A stretch of 24,110 bases of DNA from Gudongella sp964604145 (GCA_964604145.1 CAZRXS010000020.1:1-24110); one strand, 5' to 3'; positions 1 to 7,760 are shown, numbered from the stretch's first letter. A program made the numbers and translations. Notes: a model not told the origin generated them from the sequence alone.

Positions 1-685
1 TAAATGCTGCTTCTTCAAACTCTGGAACCATTTGTCCTTTTCCAAAGAATCCTAGAGCACCACCATTTGAAGCATTGCTAGCATCTTGTGAATAATCTGC
101 TGCTAACTTTGAAAATTCTTCTCCATTATTTAGTTTTTCTAAGACTTCTAAAGCGGTAGCTTCATTATTAACTAAAATATGATTGGCATTAACTTTAGGA
201 GCTTTATCAAATGAACTCTTGTTTTCAGTGAAGTTATTTAAGATTTCTTCATCAGTTACTTCGATATCGGGTCCTAATAATTTTTCAATACCAAGGTTTA
301 ATTTAATATTTTTCTTGATAGAATCGTCAGTAAAGTTATAATACTCCATTGCTTTATTAAATTCTTCTTCTCCGCCATAAGATTCAATCATCTTTGCATA
401 CTCTTCATTGATTTCTGAGTCTTTTATTTCAATACTATTTGCTTCCATTTCTAGGGTTAGCATTTTTTCAAGTATAAGTGCTTCTAGAACTTCGTTTCCA
501 TTTTGTTCTACTAGATAATTATAGAACTCATCTTTAGTTATTTCTAGGTCATTTACTGTTGCAACAACTTCTAAATCAGTTGTACTAGATTTTTGTTCGC
601 AAGCAGCTATTATCATACTACTAACTAATACTAGTAATATTAAAAGAAGACCTTTCTTACCTATTTTTTTTGAAATTCCATTCAT
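1..685 (-). CDS. prsA: PrsA-type foldase lipoprotein (parvulin PPIase), partial
   Basis: The reading frame runs leftward from ATG at 685-683 and leaves the window without a stop, so the C terminus is missing. The translation begins MNGISKKIGKK, followed by a hydrophobic stretch and a lipobox (IIAAC, Cys at about residue 29), which is a lipoprotein signal peptide. A SurA-like N-terminal helical region follows, then the start of a PPIC rotamase domain (VNANHILV, then GGALGFFGKGQMVPEFEEAAF near the window edge). Members fold secreted proteins on the outer face of the membrane by peptidyl-prolyl isomerisation. AGGAGA precedes the start by a normal distance. A second, signal-less parvulin lies at 17377-18123 and shares the GQMVPEFEE motif. 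The family call is firm; prsA as orthologue name is likely. Confidence 0.9.
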   Translation of the reverse strand, partial: MNGISKKIGKKGLLLILLVLVSSMIIAACEQKSSTTDLEVVATVNDLEITKDEFYNYLVEQNGNEVLEALILEKMLTLEMEANSIEIKDSEINEEYAKMIESYGGEEEFNKAMEYYNFTDDSIKKNIKLNLGIEKLLGPDIEVTDEEILNNFTENKSSFDKAPKVNANHILVNNEATALEVLEKLNNGEEFSKLAADYSQDASNASNGGALGFFGKGQMVPEFEEAAF

Positions 686-942
686 TTTATCTCTCCTTTT
701 TTTATTAATTCTATGTAAGTATACCATAATTTTTAGATGAAAGTATTGCAAATTTGTTACTCTTTAATGAAACTTATGTGAAATAAATGAATTTAACAAT
801 AAAAGCGGTTGAATAATTGTTTTTGGGTATAAATTACATAATAATAATTAATTAATCTTTAAGGCTGATATTTCTATTCTAAAGGAATGTTTTAATATTT
901 ATTCTATTCGAAACAAGGCAATGATGATAGGGAGTGTTTAAA
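686..942. other. AT-rich intergenic region between divergent genes
   Basis: This stretch separates the minus-strand foldase gene from the plus-strand c-di-GMP gene. Apart from the foldase promoter it holds no ORF, tRNA or recognisable riboswitch. I looked for a c-di-GMP aptamer because of the downstream gene and saw none of its conserved blocks. A TATAAA at 828-833 could be a -10 for the downstream gene, without a convincing -35. Confidence 0.4.
718..726 (-). promoter_or_regulatory. Extended -10 promoter for the foldase gene
   Basis: On the minus strand TGG-TATACT forms an extended -10 (TGnTATAmT). Transcription would begin about 8 bases further on, giving a leader of about 25 bases before the ATG at 685. 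No good -35 is seen at the expected spacing. Confidence 0.5.
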
Positions 943-998
943 ATGAATAAACAATTATATAAAAAGTTGCTAAATAAACTTCTCTAGCATATGTTTTC
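943..998 (+). other. Probable out-of-frame 5' end of the GGDEF/HD-GYP gene
   Basis: A GGGAG ribosome binding site (930-934) is well placed before ATG at 943. That frame reads MNKQLYKKLLNKLL and stops at TAG 985-987. The frame of the large gene is open from 978 (after a TAA at 975-977) and reads TSLAYVF immediately before the TTG at 999. A -1 shift near 978-984 would join the two and add about 19 residues to the protein. This suggests a recent frameshift, a sequencing error, or frameshifted translation; a leader peptide is also possible. Confidence 0.4.
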
Positions 999-2735
999 TT
1001 GGAAATTATTTCCCAAGACAATGATTATGTTAAAACAAGAATTTTGGATTACAATGATAAATTTGGAAAGTATTTTGAAATAGACCATTTAACCTTAGAT
1101 ATTAAATTAGAAGAAGTATTTGATGGGTTAGTTTTGGAAAAAGTAAATCACATAGTAATTGAAGCAATAAACCATAAAGAAAACAAGACAAGCTTCAAAA
1201 AAGATGGTTACAAGTACACCGTAGAAGCTTTCAATCTAGAAAGGAATGTAGTAGCTTTAGTATTTAAAAATAAGAAAAAAATATTAAAGAACTATACTAG
1301 TATTAGGAACGATCTAGATAGAAGTAAGCTTTTACTATTAAACAATTTACCAGGGATGGTTTATAGGTGTAAACTCGATCGGGACTGGACTATGGAATAT
1401 ATTTCAAGTGGGTCTCTAGAACTTACCGGTTATTGCCCCGAGAGTTTGCTGGGTAACAGAGAAATATCGTATAATAGTATAATAGTGGATGAATATAGGA
1501 CTAAGATTTGGGAAAAATGGGAGAATGCTGTAAATGAAAAAGCTTTATTTAAACTTGAGTATCCAATAATAACTAAGGACAATGAAATTAAATGGGTTTA
1601 TGAACAAGGAAAGCCTATATTCGATAAAGATGGTAGAGTTAAGGTATTAGAAGGTGTTATAGTGGATATAGATGAACAAAAGGAAAGAGAAAACAAGATA
1701 AATTATTTAACCCATTACGATGTTATGACTGGAGTTTACAACAGGAGATATTATAACTTAGCAATAAAGAAAATGGATAGAGAAGAGTATTTACCATTGT
1801 CTATAATTATAGGAGATATTAATGGATTAAAGTTAATTAATGATGCTTTTGGCCACGAAATCGGAGACAATATGGTGATAAGAACTGCAGCTTTACTAAA
1901 AAACAATATTAGAAATACTGATATTTTATCTAGAACTGGAGGAGATGAATTTGCAATTTTTCTACCAAATACAGCCGGTGATGTAGTTCAAAAAATTGTT
2001 GATAGAATAGATAATGATTGTATAAAAATAAATTCTAATACTAGTGACCCTACAATGAAAATAAGCATTTCTCTTGGTTTTGCAACAAGAGAATCAATAA
2101 AAGAATCTATTGAGGATACTATTAAGCTTGCAGAAGACCATATGTATAAAAACAAATTATTTGAACATAAGAGCGCCCATACCAATTTATTAGATTCAAT
2201 AAAAGATTCTCTGATTAAAAGAGGAGAAGAAAGCGAAGAAAGCATGTGGCGTTTAGAATCTTTAGCCAACCATATGGTAACAAGATTAGAGTTAAATAAG
2301 GATTTAAGGGAAAAGTTAATGCTACTAGTAGCTGTTCACGATATTGGGAAAGTTGCTATTGATGCAGAAGTTTTAAATAAAAAAGACCCCTTAACTCCTG
2401 AAGAATGGAAAATTATAAGAAAACATCCTGAAATGGGTTACAGAATAGCTATGGCATCAATAGAACTTGCTACTGTTGCAGAGTATATTTTATCTCACCA
2501 TGAAAGATGGGATGGTAAGGGGTATCCAGAGGGGCTAAAAGGCGAGGAGATACCTCTACTATCTAGGATAGTAGCAATTGCTGATGCATACGATGCAATG
2601 TTAACAGATAAGCCCTATCGGGAAAAATTAACAAAAGAAGAAGCTATTGAGGAGTTAAAAAAGAATGCAGGTACCCAATTTGATCCTGAATTAGTAGAGT
2701 CATTTGTAATTTCTGCTAAACTTATAGGTCTTTAA
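999..2735 (+). CDS. PAS-GGDEF-HD-GYP cyclic-di-GMP synthase/phosphodiesterase
   Basis: This is a cytosolic signalling protein with both c-di-GMP domains. Residues 1-85 resemble a divergent PAS domain (ILDYNDKFGKYFEI), and residues 110-228 form a clear PAS fold ending VDIDEQKERE. The GGDEF domain spans about 235-395 and carries intact GGDEF at 314-318, with the inhibitory I-site RNTD five residues before it. The HD-GYP domain fills about 405-578, with HDIGK at 447-451, HHERWDGKGYP at 500-510 and GTQFDPEL near the end, so both catalytic sites look complete. No membrane segment is visible. The only start in this frame is TTG at 999, which has no Shine-Dalgarno sequence, whereas a good site precedes ATG 943 in another frame. 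The net direction of c-di-GMP turnover cannot be read from sequence. Confidence 0.9.
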   Translation: MEIISQDNDYVKTRILDYNDKFGKYFEIDHLTLDIKLEEVFDGLVLEKVNHIVIEAINHKENKTSFKKDGYKYTVEAFNLERNVVALVFKNKKKILKNYTSIRNDLDRSKLLLLNNLPGMVYRCKLDRDWTMEYISSGSLELTGYCPESLLGNREISYNSIIVDEYRTKIWEKWENAVNEKALFKLEYPIITKDNEIKWVYEQGKPIFDKDGRVKVLEGVIVDIDEQKERENKINYLTHYDVMTGVYNRRYYNLAIKKMDREEYLPLSIIIGDINGLKLINDAFGHEIGDNMVIRTAALLKNNIRNTDILSRTGGDEFAIFLPNTAGDVVQKIVDRIDNDCIKINSNTSDPTMKISISLGFATRESIKESIEDTIKLAEDHMYKNKLFEHKSAHTNLLDSIKDSLIKRGEESEESMWRLESLANHMVTRLELNKDLREKLMLLVAVHDIGKVAIDAEVLNKKDPLTPEEWKIIRKHPEMGYRIAMASIELATVAEYILSHHERWDGKGYPEGLKGEEIPLLSRIVAIADAYDAMLTDKPYREKLTKEEAIEELKKNAGTQFDPELVESFVISAKLIGL

Positions 2736-2838
2736 ACTTTAAAACCTATATTTGGAACCATATTTGAAAATTTTAAAATGCTTTATTAAATAAATAGTAT
2801 ATGTTAATATAATTGATATAATAAGTTTTAATAAAAAT

Positions 2839-2868
2839 AACCTGCATTGTCAAAATGGCAGGTTTTTT
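2839..2868 (+). terminator. Hairpin plus T-run before the acetyltransferase gene
   Basis: AACCTGC-ATT pairs with AAT-GGCAGGTT (one bulged base) around a GTCA-containing loop and is followed by TTTTTT. It lies about 100 bases after the GGDEF gene and just before the GNAT ribosome binding site. A TATAAT at 2817-2822 precedes it, so it could also act as an attenuator in the GNAT leader. Confidence 0.7.
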
Positions 2869-2883
2869 AAATGGGGTGTGGGT

Positions 2884-3450
2884 ATGACAAACATGAATAC
2901 AGAGCGATTAAAATTGAGAAGGTTTAAGTTAAGTGATTTAAATGATTTTTATGAATATGCAAAAAATCCTAATGTTGGACCAAACGCTGGTTGGGAATGC
3001 CACAAGTCTAAAAACGAGTCAATATTACTCTTAACAAGCTTTATTAAAAGCAAAGAAGTTTGGGCAATTGAGCTTATAGAAAGTTCTAAAGTAATAGGCT
3101 CTGTTGGCCTGCATCAAGATAAAAAAAGAGAGAATCCAAAGTCTAGAATGATTGGTTATGTAATAAATCAAGACTATTGGGGTAAAGGATATGCAACAGA
3201 AGCTGTTAAAAAGCTTATAGAATATAGCTTTGACAAATTAAAACTTGATATATTGTCAGCCTACCATTATTCATTTAATGAAAGGTCTAAGAGAGTTATT
3301 TATAAATGTGGATTTCATTTTGAAGGGAAATTAAGGGCCTGTTCACTTTCCCCATCAGGTGAAGTATATGAAGATATGTGCTATTCAATTTTAGAAAAAG
3401 AGTATAGGGATTTGGTAAAACAAAAAGATATAAATGTCTTCATAAAATAA
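2884..3450 (+). CDS. GNAT N-acetyltransferase (RimJ/RimL type)
   Basis: The protein begins MTNMNTERLKLRRFKLSDL, the usual opening of RimJ/RimL-like acetyltransferases, and has the acetyl-CoA binding motif QDYWGKGYATEA from about residue 96 (Q/RxxGxG/A). The C-terminal part (SFNERSKRVIYKCGFHFEGKLR) is typical of family members that acetylate amino groups of proteins or small molecules. The acceptor cannot be inferred. I prefer ATG 2884, which has GGGGTG about 5 bases upstream, over GTG 2878, which would overlap that site; ATG 2893 is also possible. The length (188 aa) is normal. The next gene starts 39 bases after the stop, so co-transcription is possible, without a functional link I can see. 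Confidence 0.85.
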   Translation: MTNMNTERLKLRRFKLSDLNDFYEYAKNPNVGPNAGWECHKSKNESILLLTSFIKSKEVWAIELIESSKVIGSVGLHQDKKRENPKSRMIGYVINQDYWGKGYATEAVKKLIEYSFDKLKLDILSAYHYSFNERSKRVIYKCGFHFEGKLRACSLSPSGEVYEDMCYSILEKEYRDLVKQKDINVFIK

Positions 3451-3488
3451 GATAAAATTACATAAAAAAAATGAAAGGTGAGATTATT

Positions 3489-5582
3489 TTGAAAAAAAAC
3501 TATAAAATTATTTCAATGCTGGTTTTAGTTTTAATTATTTCAATATTTAGTGCATGCAATGGAGAGGCAGCAAATATCGATGAAATTGCCTTAATTGTCA
3601 ATGGTAAAGATATAACAAATATTGCAAAGCCAGTTATTAGAAATGGAAGAACTCTAGTTCCACTTAGATTTGTTACCGAAGAGATAGGTGGAGAAGTGGG
3701 TTGGAATAATGAAAAAAGAGAGGTTTCAATTAAAAAGAATGATAAAAATATTTCTTTAGTTATTGATAAAAAAATCATTCAATATGATAATAAAAAAGCA
3801 GCTATGGTATCAGATATAGCACCTATAATAATTGATAGTAGGACTTTTATACCATTAAGGTTAGTTGGTAATCTTTTAGATATTGATGTAAGATGGGACA
3901 ATAATACTCGAAGAGTAATAGTGGATTCTGACAAAGCATCTGCTATGGAGCCATTGTATGATATGAAGATAATATCTCATGGGCAAAATTCTGTAATAAA
4001 TGGAAAGACTACAATAAAAGTAGATTGGAGCAAAAAAGACATAATACAAGCTACGCAACTTAGACTACTGCTTTTAGATAAAAATACTTTAACAGGATTT
4101 ATAGTTGGAAGGGCAGATATAAAAAATAAAGAAGTGATATATTATCCTGAAATGGAAGATAATGGAGATAAGATATTGGTAGCTGCAAGTTATGATTCTA
4201 ATGGGAATATGATCGGAGCAGATGCAATAGCTGTTAAGGTTGATATAAATCCTCAAATAGCTTTACAGGGACTGCAAAATGGTATGAGTTTCAATTCAGA
4301 TATTAAACTCACTCCAGCTTTAAACTTCGCTCCTTATGCAGTTAAGTATCAGATTAAAAATCTTAATACTGGAAAAGTCGTAGATTTTGATGAAAAAGAT
4401 CCTCAAGGGGAATTTATATGGTCTCCAAATTATACAGATAATGGAGAAAACTCTATACAGATATTTGCTCTAGATAACAATAAAAAACAATATCCAGGGT
4501 CAATATATAATATTTCAGTTTCTATACCACAAAAGTTATCTTTATCTGGAGTAAAGGATGGCATGGCAATTAATAGCCCTGTAACTTTAAATACAAATAG
4601 AAATTTTGATGTTAGGGAAACACAATATATTTTAAGAGATGTTACTACTGGAACAGAGACTATACTCAAAACATTACCCTATGGGGGATACACTTGGTTC
4701 CCAGAGCCAAATATATCAGGGAGTAAAGAAGTTATGGTAAGGGTTATTGATGCATCAGGCAAGACTATAACATCCAATCCTGTAAAAGTAAAAATAGAAG
4801 GTAAAGCAATAATTCAATTACAAGGCATAGGACCAAATCAGGTAATCACAGAAAAGACTAAATTGACCTACAGAACTAATGTTGATATGACTGATATAAA
4901 GTTTATCATAACAGGTTTAAAAACAGGTAATAAGGTTATACTAAATGAGGATACGGCTTCAAATTCTGTTAGCTTTGATCCAAGTCAATATATACAAGGA
5001 AATTATAGACTAGCTATAGAAGGGCTTTATAATGGAACAAGGATAATAGGAGATAGTGTGGACTTTAGTATTTATAATAGTAGAACTTACGGACCATATA
5101 GTATAATTGAAAAATCTCAGTTTATAAATTTTGCTGGCAATATGGCAAAAGATTCTTACAAGAAAACTGGAATGTCTGCCGCATTACAAACAGCTCAAGC
5201 TATACTAGAAACTGGTTGGGGCCAATCAGTTCCAAGTGATAAATATAGTGGGAAAAAATCTAATAATCTATTTGGTATAAAGGGAAGTTCAACAAATGGT
5301 TCAGTTACCTCTCATACTTGGGAAGTTTACAATGGCATAAGATATAATGTAGACGCAAAGTTTAGGGCTTATAAAAATCCTAAGGAAAGCTGGAATGACC
5401 ATAAGGCACTCTTATTAAATGCTGAAAGATACGGAATATTTAGAGATGTAATGTATAACAGCAATATGGGAGCTTGGGCTATTAGAAGAGCAGGCTATGC
5501 AACCGATCCTGCTTATCCATTGAAATTAATAAAAATTATTAAAGACAATAAGCTTAAAGAGCTAGACAGGGTAGGATTATAA
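3489..5582 (+). CDS. Secreted cell-wall glucosaminidase (GH73) with stalk and Ig-like domains, lipoprotein
   Basis: I chose TTG at 3489 because AAAGGTGAG lies about 7 bases upstream; ATG 3471 would put that site inside the gene. The resulting N terminus MKKNYKIISMLVLVLIISIFSAC is a signal peptide ending in a weak lipobox (FSAC, Cys23). Residues about 30-145 form a copper-amine-oxidase-N-like stalk domain with two copies of the R-T-x-(V/I)-P-L-R pattern (RTLVPLRFV, RTFIPLRLV). Three or four Ig-like repeats of about 95 residues follow, several opening with variants of LQGLQNGM. The C-terminal 160 residues are a FlgJ/LytD-like glucosaminidase domain, with the probable catalytic Glu574 in AILETGWGQ and then NNLFGIKG. 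It should cleave peptidoglycan outside the membrane. Its stop overlaps the start of uvsE (TAATG), implying translational coupling to an unrelated repair gene. Confidence 0.88.
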   Translation: MKKNYKIISMLVLVLIISIFSACNGEAANIDEIALIVNGKDITNIAKPVIRNGRTLVPLRFVTEEIGGEVGWNNEKREVSIKKNDKNISLVIDKKIIQYDNKKAAMVSDIAPIIIDSRTFIPLRLVGNLLDIDVRWDNNTRRVIVDSDKASAMEPLYDMKIISHGQNSVINGKTTIKVDWSKKDIIQATQLRLLLLDKNTLTGFIVGRADIKNKEVIYYPEMEDNGDKILVAASYDSNGNMIGADAIAVKVDINPQIALQGLQNGMSFNSDIKLTPALNFAPYAVKYQIKNLNTGKVVDFDEKDPQGEFIWSPNYTDNGENSIQIFALDNNKKQYPGSIYNISVSIPQKLSLSGVKDGMAINSPVTLNTNRNFDVRETQYILRDVTTGTETILKTLPYGGYTWFPEPNISGSKEVMVRVIDASGKTITSNPVKVKIEGKAIIQLQGIGPNQVITEKTKLTYRTNVDMTDIKFIITGLKTGNKVILNEDTASNSVSFDPSQYIQGNYRLAIEGLYNGTRIIGDSVDFSIYNSRTYGPYSIIEKSQFINFAGNMAKDSYKKTGMSAALQTAQAILETGWGQSVPSDKYSGKKSNNLFGIKGSSTNGSVTSHTWEVYNGIRYNVDAKFRAYKNPKESWNDHKALLLNAERYGIFRDVMYNSNMGAWAIRRAGYATDPAYPLKLIKIIKDNKLKELDRVGL

Positions 5583-6832
5583 TGCGGATTGGCTATGCAT
5601 GTCTCTTAAAAGGGGTGGCTAATACAACTATTAAAGGCACTATTCAAAAAAATGCTAGTGAAGAAAGATTGCTTGAAATTACTAAAAACAATTTAGAAAC
5701 TCTTATAAGGATATTTAACTATAATGCTAAGAACGGTATAAAAATGTTTCGTATTTCATCAGATATAATACCTTTTGGTTCAAGTCCTGTAAATAACCTT
5801 CAATGGGATAAAATATTTACAGAAGAGTTTATGGAGCTTAAAAAAATAGTAGCAAAGAATAACTTAAGACTTTCTATGCATCCTGGACAATATACAGTTA
5901 TTAATTCTTATAAAAGGGATGTTGTTAATAGAGCTATTGAAGATCTTATATATCATAATAGATTTTTAGATGCACTTGATTTAGATAGTTCAAATAAAAT
6001 CATAATCCATATAGGCGGTGTTTATGGAGATAAAAAAAGTGCTACAAAGAGATTTTCAAAAAACTATCAGATGCTGGATGAGTCTATTAAGAGACGGCTG
6101 CTTATAGAAAACGATGATAAATCTTATAATATTGAGGAAGTTATGGAGATTGGAATTCAAAATCAAATACCAGTGGTGTTTGATAATCTTCACCATAGGG
6201 TCAATAATTGTCCAGGAACTGATAAATATTGGATAGAGTTAGCAAAAGAAACATGGAAAGAAGAGGATGGTACACAAAAAATACATTACTCACAGCAAAA
6301 TATCCTAAGAAATCCAGGAGCTCATTCAGAAACTATTGATTTAATTGAATTTAAAGAATTTCTAGATAAGCAGATAGATATTGATTTAGATATTATGTTA
6401 GAAGTTAAAGATAAAAACCTTTCAGCTTTAAAAGTAATTAATTTTTTAAATAAAAAAGAAAATATAGAAGTGCTTGAAAAAGAATGGAGCAAGTATAAAT
6501 ACTCTGTTTTAGAAAAAGCACCTCTTAATTATAACTATATTCGAAAACTCTTAAAAGAAAAGGATAAGTACCCAGTAATAGATTTTTATAAGTTTATTGA
6601 CGATTCTTGGGTTAAGGAATCTAAAAAAGGAAATGAGATAAATGCACTAGAACACGTTTGGGGATATTTCAAGGATATATCCAATTTAAAAGAAAAAGAA
6701 GACATTAGAAAAAGCATTATTAAATATAAAAATGATAAAATTGCATTAAAGACTATTAAAAATAAGCTCCATAAATTAGCAATAAAATATAATCAAAAAT
6801 ACCTTTTAGAATCTTACTATTTTCACTTATAA
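5582..6832 (+). CDS. uvsE: UV damage endonuclease UvsE with C-terminal DUF1722 domain
   Basis: Residues 1-295 are a UVDE-family TIM barrel, which nicks DNA 5' to UV photoproducts. The metal-site residues appear in order: LSMHPGQY (H100), IIHIGGVYGD (H143), LLIENDDKS (E176), VVFDNLHH (D201, H204), K233-I-H235, PGAHSET (H248) and IMLEVKDK (E274). These track closely with the known metal ligands of the Thermus enzyme, including the K-x-H pair. The Bacillus-type enzyme ends near residue 300-320; here about 115 further residues (about 303-416) carry HVWGYFKDIS and a K-rich stretch ending YLLESYYF, which I recognise as DUF1722 (YbgA-like). ATG at 5582 overlaps the previous stop by one base. The UvsE call is firm; the DUF1722 call is by pattern recognition. 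Confidence 0.93.
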   Translation: MRIGYACLLKGVANTTIKGTIQKNASEERLLEITKNNLETLIRIFNYNAKNGIKMFRISSDIIPFGSSPVNNLQWDKIFTEEFMELKKIVAKNNLRLSMHPGQYTVINSYKRDVVNRAIEDLIYHNRFLDALDLDSSNKIIIHIGGVYGDKKSATKRFSKNYQMLDESIKRRLLIENDDKSYNIEEVMEIGIQNQIPVVFDNLHHRVNNCPGTDKYWIELAKETWKEEDGTQKIHYSQQNILRNPGAHSETIDLIEFKEFLDKQIDIDLDIMLEVKDKNLSALKVINFLNKKENIEVLEKEWSKYKYSVLEKAPLNYNYIRKLLKEKDKYPVIDFYKFIDDSWVKESKKGNEINALEHVWGYFKDISNLKEKEDIRKSIIKYKNDKIALKTIKNKLHKLAIKYNQKYLLESYYFHL

Positions 6833-6882
6833 GGAGCATAGATAAAAAGTGATTAAATAAAACAATTATGGGTATATAAATA

Positions 6883-6909
6883 TTAGCACTCGAATAGTTA
6901 GAGTGCTAA
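6883..6909. promoter_or_regulatory. Perfect CIRCE operator (HrcA site)
   Basis: TTAGCACTC, nine bases, then GAGTGCTAA matches the CIRCE consensus exactly. It lies 26 bases before the hsp20 start and just downstream of a TATAAA-like -10 (about 6875-6880), where bound HrcA would block transcription until heat shock. Confidence 0.95.
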
Positions 6910-6934
6910 TAAATATAAAAAGGAGTTGTTAAAT

Positions 6935-7387
6935 ATGGCTGGATTAGTACCATTCAATAAGAGGACCAATAAACTAGTAGGCAGTGATTTTGGTAATTTC
7001 TATGGCATGCTTGACGACTTTTTTAGTGACGAATTTCTAATGCCGCGAAGAAGTCTTGCAAGGGATACATTCAAACTAGATGTTGAAGAAAAAGATAATG
7101 AGTATGTTGTAGAAGCTGAAATGCCAGGAGTGAAAAAAGAAGAAATCTCACTGGAAATGAGAGATGAAATGCTCTGTATCAGCATAGAAAGAAAAGAAGA
7201 AAGAGAAGAAGAAAAGAAAAACTATATTCATAAAGAAAGAAAGTACTCTTCCATGAGCAGAAGTGTATACCTTAAAGATGTAGACTCAAAAAATATAAAG
7301 GCAAAATTAGATGATGGTGTATTAAAAATAAATATTCCAAAATTAGAAAAAGCTAAAAGTGAAAAGAGCAACATAGAAATTGAATAA
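6935..7387 (+). CDS. hsp18: Small heat-shock protein (Hsp20/alpha-crystallin family)
   Basis: A 150-residue ATP-independent holdase. An N-terminal arm (MAGLVPFNKRTNKLVG) is followed by an alpha-crystallin domain from about residue 44 (RDTFKLDVEEKDNEYVVEAE), with MPGVKKEEI and the conserved A-x-L-x-x-G-V-L-x-I motif (AKLDDGVLKINIPK), then a short tail ending NIEIE (I-x-I motif for oligomer contacts). The start is ATG 6935 with AGGAG at 6921-6925; TTG 6926 overlaps that site and is rejected. The gene stands alone between a CIRCE operator and a palindromic terminator, so it is a single-gene heat-inducible unit under HrcA. The symbol hsp18 follows clostridial usage. Confidence 0.95.
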   Translation: MAGLVPFNKRTNKLVGSDFGNFYGMLDDFFSDEFLMPRRSLARDTFKLDVEEKDNEYVVEAEMPGVKKEEISLEMRDEMLCISIERKEEREEEKKNYIHKERKYSSMSRSVYLKDVDSKNIKAKLDDGVLKINIPKLEKAKSEKSNIEIE

Positions 7388-7423
7388 TTTAATAAAGTGG
7401 AGCTTAAGCTCCACTTTATTAAA
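7388..7423. terminator. Perfect 36-bp palindromic terminator after hsp20
   Basis: TTTAATAAAGTGGAGC, TTAA, then the exact reverse complement. A-rich and T-rich flanks let it work in both directions. It begins immediately after the hsp20 stop codon. Confidence 0.9.
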
Positions 7424-7525
7424 TTTACCATTTATCAGCTTACCCTAAATTAAAAAGTTTTGATTAGATAAGGTGAATTTTGGTATATGTATAATAATCA
7501 ATCAAAAAATAAGGAGGCGTATAAA

Positions 7526-7756
7526 ATGAATGTTATTATTTATTCAACACCAACTTGACCATGGTGCACAAAGGTAAAGGATTACCTTAATTCTAAAAAT
7601 GTTTCTTTTACAGACTATGATGTTTCTAAAGACCAGGAAAAAGCAGTTGAAATGGTTCAAAAATCAGGCCAAAGAGGAGTTCCTGTGCTAGATATTGATG
7701 GTCAAATAATCGTAGGTTTTGACAAGTCAGGAATAGATAAGTTATTAAATTTATAA
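7526..7756 (+). CDS. Glutaredoxin-like selenoprotein (UPWC active site)
   Basis: The frame opens at ATG 7526 after a strong AAGGAGG and reads MNVIIYSTPT, then TGA (7556-7558), then PWCTKVKDYLNSKNVSF and on to TAA at 7754-7756. Without the TGA it is a normal 76-residue YruB/NrdH-like glutaredoxin: active site, cis-Pro loop GVPVLDI, and GFDKSGIDKLL at the end. The TGA occupies exactly the first, nucleophilic cysteine of CPWC, giving U11-P-W-C14. A hairpin starts 12 bases after the TGA. Codon use and homology continue unbroken past the TGA, which argues against a pseudogene. A TATAAT (7490-7495) and a terminator (7761-7785) make it a single-gene unit. The likely role is thiol or selenol redox reduction. 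Insertion of Sec needs selA, selB, selC and selD elsewhere in the genome. Confidence 0.9.
7571..7588 (+). promoter_or_regulatory. Bacterial SECIS-like hairpin
   Basis: AAGGTAA (7571-7577), loop AGGA, TTACCTT (7582-7588) form a 7-bp perfect stem inside the coding region. The loop starts 19 bases after the UGA and contains GG, fitting what I recall of the bacterial SECIS pattern (stem-loop just 3' of UGA, short apical loop with an early G). SelB binding is inferred. Confidence 0.75.
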
Positions 7757-7760
7757 TTTA

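Noticed and set aside
840..942. c-di-GMP riboswitch upstream of the GGDEF/HD-GYP gene
   Set aside because: None of the conserved aptamer blocks are present.
6926..6934. TTG 6926 as the hsp20 start
   Set aside because: It would lie right at the AGGAG ribosome binding site; ATG 6935 is properly spaced.
7556..7558. TGA in the glutaredoxin as a nonsense mutation (pseudogene)
   Set aside because: It sits exactly at the redox cysteine, the rest of the gene is intact, a SECIS-like hairpin follows, and the genome has another selenium gene.
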